Shown here piece after piece: positions 1 to 5,877 of a DNA stretch of 7,773 nt. The translations under genes and the position numbers were made by a program. The notes under the pieces were generated by a model. The model had not been told where the DNA came from. It did not search any database and saw only the letters and a program-made list of their open reading frames with translations. Position 1 is the stretch's first letter. Every line of letters begins with the position of its first letter. Where the stretch lies: contig JAAYXU010000304.1 of the NCBI GenBank assembly GCA_012515725.1, forward strand, positions 1 to 7,773, read 5' to 3'. The stretch is from Clostridiales bacterium (GTDB taxonomy: Bacteria; Bacillota; Clostridia; Christensenellales; UMGS416).

Positions 1-12
1 GGGCGTGTCGCA
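1..12 (+). repeat. IS left terminal inverted repeat
   Basis: The sequence GGGCGTGTCGCA matches the inward-read right end GGGGCTGTCGCA at 10 of 12 positions, differing only at positions 4 and 5. Beyond base 12 the two ends diverge quickly. The repeat is also the outer arm of the left-end palindrome that reaches base 45. Confidence 0.75.
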
Positions 13-45
13 AAACGTTTTCAGAAAACGTAGAGCGACACGCTC
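1..45 (+). terminator. Left-end IS palindrome, terminator-like for inward transcription
   Basis: The outer arms are GCGTGTCGC at 3-11 and GCGACACGC at 35-43, a perfect 9-bp match that a G-T pair and a G-C pair can extend to bases 1 and 45. The inner arms, ACGTTTTC at 15-22 and GAAAACGT at 24-31, are also perfectly complementary. Only an AAA/AGA internal bulge separates the two stems. On the plus strand the structure is followed by CATTTTA, a short T-tract, so it could stop outside transcription entering the element antisense to the transposase. It lacks a long uninterrupted T-run, so terminator strength is uncertain. It may instead, or in addition, be a transposase binding site. Confidence 0.5.
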
Positions 46-119
46 ATTTTAGTATAGAAATGGCGGCGTGAATCACAAAAAGACGCTACCAAATGCCGCT
101 GCAAATGAAATTTTGGGCA

Positions 120-146
120 CGGCTTCGCCGGGAAGACAGGCTTCCC
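120..146 (-). other. Pair of small hairpins just after the transposase stop
   Basis: Two adjacent short inverted repeats lie about 25 bp beyond the transposase stop codon: CGGC/GCCG at 120-130 with a 3-nt loop, and GGGAAG/CTTCCC at 130-146 with a 5-nt loop. They are in the right place to end or stabilise the transposase transcript. Neither is followed by a T-run on the minus strand, so an intrinsic terminator call is weak. Confidence 0.3.
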
Positions 147-170
147 TGTGGATAACTTTTCAGTTTTTGG

Positions 171-1787
171 CTATGCCGCCTTTGGGATATGCAGATATGT
201 TCCGCAGCGGCCGCTTTGTATTTTGCTGTGGAGTTTGTTAACATTGTAGGCCATGCACAGCAGCAGAAGCTCAGTTTGCACCTTTATGCCGCCGCGCATG
301 AGGAATCGCCGAAACCCCATATCCTGTTTGAGTACCCCGAATGCCCCTTCCACCTGGATCGACCGGTTCATCCGCAGCAGCGCGCCTTCTTCGCTTCCGA
401 TGCGCGCTTCCATCTCCTCCCGCTGCCGCTGAAACTTCTTGGAGACATGCAGATTCTTGCTGCGATCTTCCAGCGGGACCTTGCTGCCCCCCTTGATACA
501 TTTTCCCTTATGGGGGCAACCTGCGCACTCACTACAGCTATATACTGTGGTCACGATGGGATATCCGGCTTTTGATTTCGTCTTTTTTTCATTGGCTGCT
601 TGTATCCGGCGCCCCGCATAGCAGATATAGCTGTCACTTTGGGCATCATACGCCATATTCTCTCGCTTGCCGATATCCGTCCTGTATTTCCTGCTCTTTG
701 CCTTGTCATGATTCGATGGCTTGATGAACGCCATCTGCCCATTCTCCTCGCAGTAGGAGTAGTTCTCCTCGCTTTCAAATCCGGCGTCCGCCACAGGTTT
801 CGTGTAACCCAGCCATTCCAGTTTTTCCAGCATGGGGATAAACGTCCGGCTGTCGCTCCGTTCCGGTGATATCATCGCCCCGACGATGTACTCCGAATCC
901 ACCGCCGCCGTTACATTGTATCCCGGCTTCAACTGCCCATTCTTCATATGGTCTTCCTTCATCCGCATAAAGGTTGCGTCTCTGTCTGTCTTGGAAAAAC
1001 TGTTCCGCTCTCCAAAACTGTGATTGTAGTCGTCGTACTGCTTCTGGCGCCTCAGGTATTCTTCCACTCGTTCAACGGCTCGTTGCAGGGGCGGTTTTCG
1101 CTGACCCTTGCCATGAACGAATGTCACGCCTTGTTCCGCTTGCTCCCTTTTCAGCCGCTTCCTCAGCTTCTTTAGGTCTCTGGCACTGATTTTTTCTCCT
1201 GCGTGAAAACGTACGCCAAATTCACCCGCCAGTTTCGGCAACTCGGATTTCATCTTTTCCTGCATCTTTGCTTGGTTTTTCTGCGTTGACTTTTTCCAGA
1301 CAAAACTGTATCGGTTCGCATTGGCTTCCAGCTTCGTCCCGTCTATAAATACGCTTTCCAGGGACAGCTCCCCCGATTCCGCCAGCAGCTCTATCAATTG
1401 GTTGAATAGGTCGTCGATCACGCCCGTCAGCCGCTTGCTTCTAAATCGCGCGATCGTCGCGTGATCCGGCGCCGGCTCCCGCCCCAGCAGGTACATGAAA
1501 TTCACATCCCGTCGGCAGGCCTGTTCTATCTTCCGGCTTGTGTACACGCTGTTCATGCCGCCATATACGATGACTTTGAACAGATTCTTCGGCGACGTCC
1601 CTATTCTCCCGTTTCGGGAGTACGCGGCATACAGCTTCGTATAATCCATCCTTTCGAACACCGCGTCGAGTAACCGCACTGAATCATCTGCCGGGATTAT
1701 TTCTCCTATGTCCATGGGCATTACCAGTTGATATACACTCCCGTTCGATGTATAATCTGGCTGTAACGTATTATTGTTCACAAGCAA
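171..1787 (-). CDS. IS1182-family DDE transposase
   Basis: This 538-aa transposase catalyses cut-and-paste or copy movement of the element that carries it. The N-terminal region (about 20-125) has the DUF772-type layout, with the conserved stretch from FKVIVYGGMNS (70-80) through SRKIEQACRRD (84-94) to APDHATIARFR (106-116). The catalytic acidic residues are probably D149 in FIDGTKLEANANRY, D334 in VADAGF and E480 in QVEGAFGVLKQDMGFRRF. A basic, coiled-coil-prone insertion fills about 165-255. A four-cysteine cluster (C418, C421, C424, C430; CSECAGCPHKGKC) fits the zinc-ribbon-like element of the DDE_Tnp_1_6 domain. There is no internal stop or frameshift, so the enzyme may be active. The start used here is TTG at 1785-1787 with only a weak upstream purine stretch; GTG two codons later (1779-1781) is possible. 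The family call is firm, and activity is inferred from intactness. Confidence 0.93.
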   Translation of the reverse strand: MLVNNNTLQPDYTSNGSVYQLVMPMDIGEIIPADDSVRLLDAVFERMDYTKLYAAYSRNGRIGTSPKNLFKVIVYGGMNSVYTSRKIEQACRRDVNFMYLLGREPAPDHATIARFRSKRLTGVIDDLFNQLIELLAESGELSLESVFIDGTKLEANANRYSFVWKKSTQKNQAKMQEKMKSELPKLAGEFGVRFHAGEKISARDLKKLRKRLKREQAEQGVTFVHGKGQRKPPLQRAVERVEEYLRRQKQYDDYNHSFGERNSFSKTDRDATFMRMKEDHMKNGQLKPGYNVTAAVDSEYIVGAMISPERSDSRTFIPMLEKLEWLGYTKPVADAGFESEENYSYCEENGQMAFIKPSNHDKAKSRKYRTDIGKRENMAYDAQSDSYICYAGRRIQAANEKKTKSKAGYPIVTTVYSCSECAGCPHKGKCIKGGSKVPLEDRSKNLHVSKKFQRQREEMEARIGSEEGALLRMNRSIQVEGAFGVLKQDMGFRRFLMRGGIKVQTELLLLCMAYNVNKLHSKIQSGRCGTYLHIPKAA

Positions 1788-1798
1788 TATCTTACAGC

Positions 1799-1836
1799 AA
1801 AAGACGGCTTCTGGCTACTGCCAGTCGCCGCCTTTT
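1799..1836 (-). terminator. Right-end IS hairpin, terminator-like on the minus strand
   Basis: On the minus strand the arms AAAAGGCGGC and GCCGTCTTTT pair across 10 bp with one G-U wobble. A second inner stem CTGGC/GCCAG closes on the tetraloop AGTA. The right arm ends in TCTTTT, giving the GC stem plus U-run of an intrinsic terminator. It lies just upstream of the transposase start, where it would stop host transcription coming from the surface-protein gene before it reaches the transposase. Because the IS lies just after that gene, this hairpin now also probably ends the gene's mRNA, 57 nt beyond its stop codon. Confidence 0.6.
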
Positions 1837-1856
1837 GTTCCCCGGGGCTGGTTTAG

Positions 1857-1868
1857 TGCGACAGCCCC
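1857..1868 (-). repeat. IS right terminal inverted repeat
   Basis: Read inward on the minus strand from 1868 this is GGGGCTGTCGCA, the partner of the left repeat. The same terminal motif GGGGCTG recurs in the other orientation at 1844-1850, so the right end can fold into a 7-bp stem (1844-1850 with 1862-1868) around an 11-nt loop. This repeat defines the junction with the host DNA. Confidence 0.75.
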
Positions 1869-1893
1869 GTTTTGATATTTGTGTGCGAATCCT

Positions 1894-4044
1894 CTATCCC
1901 TCGGGGGGCGTCGGGGTAGCGGTGGGCGCGGGCGTCGGGGTCGCGGTCGGCGTGGGCGTGGGCGTGGGCTCGAGGGCCAGCACCACCACCTGGAATGTCT
2001 TTGTGGTCTTGCGCCCGCCTAGTGAAAGCGTCGCGGTGAGCTTGACGGTCTGGTTGCCCGACGCGGCAACGGGCCGCGTAACCGCGCCGCCTGCCGTCAC
2101 GATCGCGGGATGCGACGAGGCCCATGTCACCACTGAGCCGTTTACGCCGCTTCCGGGCAGCAGCAGCGACTGGGTCACCGCTCCGGCGCTGTCGCCGGGC
2201 GCGAACACGATACGAAGCGTGTCCTTGTCCTCCTCAATGCGCTGCTCGTCGGTGAATGCGATCTTTTTCTTGACGACTATCTTGAACTCCCGCTTCTCTA
2301 CAGCGTCTTCCTTTGTGACCGTCGCTGTCAGCGTCACGGTTCGGTTCGACGTCGTGCGGTTTACCTTCCCGGATGCGTCCAGCGCCGACGGCGACGAGGA
2401 TTCCCACGTGATCGTCGTGCCGTTAGCGCCCGATGTGGGCAGTACCAGGTCGTGTATGATACCGCTCTGGCTGTCCCCGGCTCCATACCCGATTTCGATC
2501 GCCGCGGCGTCGGCCTCGACCGACTGCCGGGGCGTTATTTCCTTCTGGAGGACTGTCAGGGTGCAGCTCCACTCCTGGCTGATGTTTCCGCGGGATATGA
2601 CCGCGGTCAGCGTTACCTGCCGGTCTCCCAGAGGATAGTCGGCGCGCGTGACGGCGCCCGCGGCAGTGATGTGCTCCTCATTGTCCGACTTCCACTCGAT
2701 ACGGGAGCCGTGTTCGCCCCGGGTTGGCAGCGCCAGGTCGCCTGTCACATGATCCGCTTCGTCGCCCTGTGAGAATCCGATCGCGAGCGCGGCGGTATCC
2801 CGCGATACGGCGAGTATATCGTCGCCCGACACCTTGATGGAATCGCCCGTGAACGTCCATCCCGCCAGTCTCACAGTGCGGGAGGTCAGTATATCCGTCG
2901 TTTCGGGAAGCACCTCGCACAGTACCGGCCCGTCGTGCAGCGTCAGCGTTGTGACGTCGCCCTCGCCCAGTATGTCCGACGGCGTCCACAGCACGACGTT
3001 TCGGGCGAAGGATCCTGCCGGAAGCACCAGCGCGGAGCCTTCGCCGGACATTTCCACACCGTCAGCGCTGCCGCGAAGCTCTGCGCGCGCCTTCGCTCCG
3101 GAAACCGATATGTTCATGAAGCCTTCGCCGGTACACTGGTTTTCCTCGAGCGCAGCGCCGGTCAGTACGCTCACCGCGTCTATCTGCGTTTCCCCCATCG
3201 CGACGAGGCGCAGCGGATCATACTCCGGCGCGCTGAGTATGGATTCGGGACAGGTCACGTTGCTCAGCAGTACGCCTCCCTGCGCGCCCATGAGCAGCAG
3301 GCGGCCCCCGATGCGGACATTGTCTAGCGTTACCGCGCCCGTACCAACGCCCGGAGCGATCACCACGTCCCCGGTCACATCCGCGTCGCACAGTGCAGTA
3401 TCCGCGGCCGATATCGTCACGTTGCCCCGTATGACGCCGCCCGCGCCGCTCGTATAGGTCCCCGCCTCATTAAAAGCGGTTCCTACCGCGGTCTCGAGCA
3501 TGACCAGCAGCTCCCTCGCGATCAGCGGATCCTGCGGCCGGAAAAGGCCCGCGTCCAGCCCGAGGAGGCCTCGCTCCACCGCGGCAAGCGCGGCGGGCAG
3601 CGCGTCCTCTCCGATCTCGTCGGCATCGAGCGGCGCTTCCCCTCCCCCGGGCGGGAGCAGCAGCAGCGCCGCCATCGCCTGGGCGGCCTGTCTGCGGGAT
3701 ATGAATTCGCCGTGCTCGGCTGTCCCGTCCGGGGGCGACAGATCGTACGCGATCCGGCTCATATCGGATACGCCGTACGCGCGGCCGATTATCTGCGAAA
3801 ACGCCACGCGGGTCACCGGTTCGTCCAAGTCACCAAGCTCCGACTCCAGTACGCCTATGCTTGCATACCGTCCGGAAAGGGTGCGGTATCTGATGTATTC
3901 GCGCAGCGGCATGCCGGGGCATAGCAAGACAGCCGCGGCGGCTGCTACAATGAGGAGCGCCGCTCCCGCGACGATCCAGCGGACCGGCAGCGAAGATAAG
4001 CGGATTTTCATGTTTACAGTCACATCCATTCCATCGGGGTTCAT
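1894..4044 (-). CDS. Cell-surface protein: SLH-like motifs, beta-helix, three Ig-like repeats, Pro-Thr tail
   Basis: A 716-aa exported envelope protein of unknown specific role. A hydrophobic segment at about 21-42 follows basic residues and serves as a signal peptide or membrane anchor. The VLLC at 39-42 is a poor lipobox because the residue before Cys is Leu. Residues 60-190 hold SLH-like motifs: VTRVAFSQII (77-86), ISRRQAAQAM (115-124) and the clearest unit at 140-188 with GLFRP and LIARELL. Residues 200-385 are rich in short V/I-turn repeats such as NVTISAA, GDVVIAPGVG and VTLDNVRIGG, which suggests a parallel beta-helix. Three Ig-like repeats of the atrophied bacterial Ig type follow at about 408-500, 508-592 and 601-690. 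Each has a GD...L.LP..G.(N/H)G...W.S core ending in a VTLTA-type strand. The end (693-716) is Pro-Thr rich with no sorting motif. ATG at 4044 has AGGG only 4 nt upstream; ATG codons 6 and 12 lack a better site. The gene is divergent from the LCP gene. Confidence 0.82.
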   Translation of the reverse strand: MNPDGMDVTVNMKIRLSSLPVRWIVAGAALLIVAAAAAVLLCPGMPLREYIRYRTLSGRYASIGVLESELGDLDEPVTRVAFSQIIGRAYGVSDMSRIAYDLSPPDGTAEHGEFISRRQAAQAMAALLLLPPGGGEAPLDADEIGEDALPAALAAVERGLLGLDAGLFRPQDPLIARELLVMLETAVGTAFNEAGTYTSGAGGVIRGNVTISAADTALCDADVTGDVVIAPGVGTGAVTLDNVRIGGRLLLMGAQGGVLLSNVTCPESILSAPEYDPLRLVAMGETQIDAVSVLTGAALEENQCTGEGFMNISVSGAKARAELRGSADGVEMSGEGSALVLPAGSFARNVVLWTPSDILGEGDVTTLTLHDGPVLCEVLPETTDILTSRTVRLAGWTFTGDSIKVSGDDILAVSRDTAALAIGFSQGDEADHVTGDLALPTRGEHGSRIEWKSDNEEHITAAGAVTRADYPLGDRQVTLTAVISRGNISQEWSCTLTVLQKEITPRQSVEADAAAIEIGYGAGDSQSGIIHDLVLPTSGANGTTITWESSSPSALDASGKVNRTTSNRTVTLTATVTKEDAVEKREFKIVVKKKIAFTDEQRIEEDKDTLRIVFAPGDSAGAVTQSLLLPGSGVNGSVVTWASSHPAIVTAGGAVTRPVAASGNQTVKLTATLSLGGRKTTKTFQVVVLALEPTPTPTPTATPTPAPTATPTPPEG
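1897..1976 (-). repeat. Hexamer-like (GGCGTG) repeat DNA encoding the Pro-Thr tail
   Basis: The last 24 codons of the surface protein alternate Pro with Thr or Ala, encoded by near-repeats of GGCGTG, GGCGTC or GGGGTC on the plus strand. The tract is low complexity and likely to slip in replication, so tail length may vary between strains. The plus strand carries two runs that fit the G3+N1-7 quadruplex pattern: G-runs starting at 1903, 1913, 1924, 1930 and 1937, and G-runs at 1954, 1960, 1966 and 1974. The plus strand is the template strand of this gene. Confidence 0.6.
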
Positions 4045-4213
4045 TTGTCCCTATACTATGACGGTTCCCGGCCGCGAAATGCACCCGGAAATATATGCTT
4101 GCGCCGCATAAAAGGGCATATTAATTTTCTCATAAAGATTTAGAGTATCTTTTACGGAAACAATAAAAAACTATTGTATTTTCGTGGATTTTGGAACCTT
4201 TGCGGCGCGGAAG

Positions 4214-4242
4214 TAGTCAATGAGTCGTGAAGCATGTATAAT
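4214..4242 (+). promoter_or_regulatory. Sigma-70-type promoter of the LCP gene
   Basis: A perfect -10 box TATAAT lies at 4237-4242. TAGTCA at 4214-4219, which matches TTGACA at four of six positions, precedes it with a 17-bp spacer. A transcript would start near 4249 and carry a leader of about 60 nt. That leader includes an imperfect hairpin at 4260-4283 (GGATCGG pairing with CC-T-GATCC, one bulge). Confidence 0.6.
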
Positions 4243-4292
4243 TGAATAAGCAGGCTTACGGATCGGCGGATCCGGCCTGATCCCAGCATTGC

Positions 4293-4298
4293 AGGAAG
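4293..4298 (+). promoter_or_regulatory. Ribosome binding site of the LCP gene
   Basis: AGGAAG stands 10 nt before the ATG at 4309, a usable Shine-Dalgarno match that supports this start over later Met codons. A second purine patch, GAAG, lies at 4300-4303. Confidence 0.6.
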
Positions 4299-4308
4299 TG
4301 AAGTCGAT

Positions 4309-5820
4309 ATGAAATTTTGGAAACGGAAACAGGATGATTCGCCGCGCGAGGGGCATACTCCCCGGGCGGAGGGGCGTTTTCGCAGAATTGTTCGGATAGG
4401 GAGCCTTCGCGTCAGCGTGCTCGCGCTTGTCATATGGGCGCTAGCGATCGTGACAGCAGGCGCGGCAGGATTCGGCGCATTCAGGGCGTACCAGGTATTC
4501 CTGACGCCCCGCGCGCTTTTCGGCAGGACCCTTCCTACGATTGGCCCGAACGAAACGGCGTCTCCGACCGTCCGGCCTGGCGAAACCAGCGAGGCGCAGC
4601 CCACGCCCGCTCCATCGATCGACCCGTACGATTACGCGATGAGCATCGCCGACCGCGGGCTAATGAAGGACATCGTCAATGTGCTCGTGATAGGCGTCGA
4701 CTACGCCGAGGAGCGCTCCGGGTGGAATAAGAACTTCTACTCCGACGTGATGCTGGTGCTGGCTATCAATTTCGAGAAAAACACGGTGGACATGATATCG
4801 GTTCCCCGCGACACATACGCGAAGATCGCGAACGTCGAGGGTATCTACAAGCTCAATTCATCCGTGCATCACGGAGGAGGCGTCCCCGACGGCTTTATGA
4901 ACGTCTGCAAGAGCGTTTCGGGCGTGCTGGGCGGCATACCGATAGACTACTATGTGGGAGTAACGATGCCCGTCGTCAAGGAGCTCGTTAACGCGATGGG
5001 TGGCGTGGAGTTCGACGTGGACGTAAAGATCAGGCTCCAGGGACGCACTATTGAGCCCGGGCTCCAGTATATGGACGGGCAGAAGGTGCTCGACTATCTG
5101 CGCGCCCGCAAGGGGATCGATAACGATTTGGGGCGGGTCAACCGGCAAAAGAAAATGCTGGTCGCGCTTTTTAAGAAAATGCAGGAGGAAAAAACGATAC
5201 TCGACGCGCCCGCGATGGTGCTCGAATTCAAGGATAAGCTCCATACAAACCTTTCGACCGCGCAGGTCGCGGCGCTGGCGGTGTTTGCCTACAATCTCGA
5301 TAGCGACAATATCCGCATGCACACGATGCCGGGCAAGTTCATGGATATATTCAACTGGCTCTTCATTATCACCGACCAGCCCAAGCGTGTGCAGCTCATT
5401 AAGGACATATACGGTATCGACGTCCCCGAGCAGGTCGGGTATGCTCTCGATTACTGTGTCTGGATGTGGGCTGACCACGAGGGCCGCGGGTTCCTGAAGC
5501 TTGCCGGGGAGACACTCGCCAAGGACGACGCGGCCGCGACGCGCAAGATCTCCTGGGAGAACCGCATCGCGATCCAGCAGGCGATGGATGCGCTGTCTGC
5601 CGAGCTTGATAAGCAAAAGAACGCCTGGGACGAGCTTATCAAAATAAAGACGCTCTCCAGCCGGCTCAGCAAAGCAAAGTCGCTGGGCGTGTCGAGCGAC
5701 GCTCTTCGGGCGGCTGTGGATCATCTCGAAGACGTGGCGGCTCCGATATTCTCGAAGGCGGGCTACTCGGTCCGCTGGTATGTGGCCGAGAATCCCGGCG
5801 ATGTCGGGATGACGGGTTGA
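4309..5820 (+). CDS. LytR-CpsA-Psr (LCP) family protein, probable wall-polymer ligase
   Basis: LCP enzymes sit on the outer face of the membrane and transfer undecaprenyl-linked polymers (teichoic acids, capsules and other secondary wall polymers) onto peptidoglycan. This 503-aa protein has a short basic cytoplasmic tail, one membrane segment at about 33-58, a Pro-Thr-rich linker (about 75-105) and the LCP domain at about 122-295. Family motifs are clear: VLVIGVDYAE with D131, SDVMLVLAIN with D146, ISVPRDTY with R167 and D168, YKLNSSVHHGG (180-190), IDYYVGVTMPVVKELVNAMGGVEFDVD (212-238) and LDYLRARKGIDNDLGRVNRQ with R265, R267, R276 and R279. These Asp and Arg residues match those that bind pyrophosphate-lipid in characterised members. 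About 205 residues follow the core, with a charged helical stretch at 400-490 that is not part of the standard LCP fold as I know it. The gene has its own promoter and ends at a shared terminator. The family is certain, the polymer substrate unknown. Confidence 0.93.
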   Translation: MKFWKRKQDDSPREGHTPRAEGRFRRIVRIGSLRVSVLALVIWALAIVTAGAAGFGAFRAYQVFLTPRALFGRTLPTIGPNETASPTVRPGETSEAQPTPAPSIDPYDYAMSIADRGLMKDIVNVLVIGVDYAEERSGWNKNFYSDVMLVLAINFEKNTVDMISVPRDTYAKIANVEGIYKLNSSVHHGGGVPDGFMNVCKSVSGVLGGIPIDYYVGVTMPVVKELVNAMGGVEFDVDVKIRLQGRTIEPGLQYMDGQKVLDYLRARKGIDNDLGRVNRQKKMLVALFKKMQEEKTILDAPAMVLEFKDKLHTNLSTAQVAALAVFAYNLDSDNIRMHTMPGKFMDIFNWLFIITDQPKRVQLIKDIYGIDVPEQVGYALDYCVWMWADHEGRGFLKLAGETLAKDDAAATRKISWENRIAIQQAMDALSAELDKQKNAWDELIKIKTLSSRLSKAKSLGVSSDALRAAVDHLEDVAAPIFSKAGYSVRWYVAENPGDVGMTG

Positions 5821-5838
5821 CAGTGAATCGATAGTTGT

Positions 5839-5867
5839 AAAGGGGCGGCCAGTCGGGCCGCCCCTTT
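5839..5867. terminator. Bidirectional intrinsic terminator between LCP gene and glmS
   Basis: AAAGGGGCGGCC (5839-5850) and GGCCGCCCCTTT (5856-5867) form a perfect 12-bp stem with a 5-nt loop. The outer A/T triplets give a short T-tract in both directions. It lies 18 bp after the LCP stop and 10 bp after the glmS stop on the other strand, so it serves both convergent genes. The U-runs are short (three T), but the GC core is very strong. Confidence 0.85.
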
Positions 5868-5877
5868 ATCGCTAAAC

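Larger units (their letters stand above)
1..1868 (-). mobile_element. IS1182-family insertion sequence, apparently intact
   Basis: This is a complete-looking insertion sequence of about 1.87 kb. Its two ends carry imperfect inverted repeats: the left end begins GGGCGTGTCGCA and the right end, read inward from 1868, begins GGGGCTGTCGCA, matching at 10 of 12 positions. The GGG..TGTCGCA terminus is typical of IS1182 elements. A single uninterrupted transposase gene fills the interior on the minus strand, with 170 bp of non-coding DNA at the left and 81 bp at the right. Each end also carries hairpins. The base composition is less GC-rich than the host genes beside it, which suggests acquisition from elsewhere. 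The right boundary lies 25 bp beyond the stop of the neighbouring surface-protein gene. A target duplication cannot be tested because the left flank is outside the window. The exact outer base at the left could be one position off. Confidence 0.88.
4045..4308. promoter_or_regulatory. AT-rich divergent intergenic region between the surface-protein and LCP genes
   Basis: This 264-bp stretch holds no convincing gene and must carry the promoters of both divergent neighbours. Its middle (about 4100-4200) is strikingly AT-rich compared with the coding DNA on either side. The plus-strand promoter is recognisable at 4214-4242. For the minus-strand gene no pair of -35 and -10 boxes stands out; TATATT on the minus strand near 4090-4096 and other AT-rich hexamers are only candidates. 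A weak 5-bp hairpin (CAATA at 4161-4165 with TATTG at 4172-4176) is present. The open frame antisense across this region is not supported by any domain. Confidence 0.55.

Noticed and set aside
171..1787. Possible frameshift or decay of the transposase
   Set aside because: The frame is open over 538 codons with all catalytic motifs and the cysteine cluster in place, so there is no sign of decay.
1897..1976. CRISPR-like short repeats
   Set aside because: The repeats are 6-bp coding repeats for Pro-Thr with no spacers.
1748..2638. 296-codon plus-strand open frame opposite the surface-protein gene, beginning inside the IS
   Set aside because: It is a mirror of the GC-rich codon pattern of the real gene. 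It has no domain, crosses the IS-host junction and reads the Pro-Thr tract as a Val-Gly repeat.
3919..3930. Possible lipobox (VLLC) in the surface protein
   Set aside because: The residue before the Cys is Leu rather than Gly, Ala or Ser, so lipoprotein processing is unlikely.
2834..4111. Two further long plus-strand open frames (207 and 203 codons) opposite the surface protein
   Set aside because: They are Ser/Pro/Ala-rich antisense frames with no ribosome binding site or recognisable motif, typical shadows of a GC-rich gene.
4858..5724. 288-codon minus-strand frame opposite the LCP gene
   Set aside because: The plus strand encodes a clear LCP domain with catalytic motifs over the same bases. 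The antisense product has no family features.
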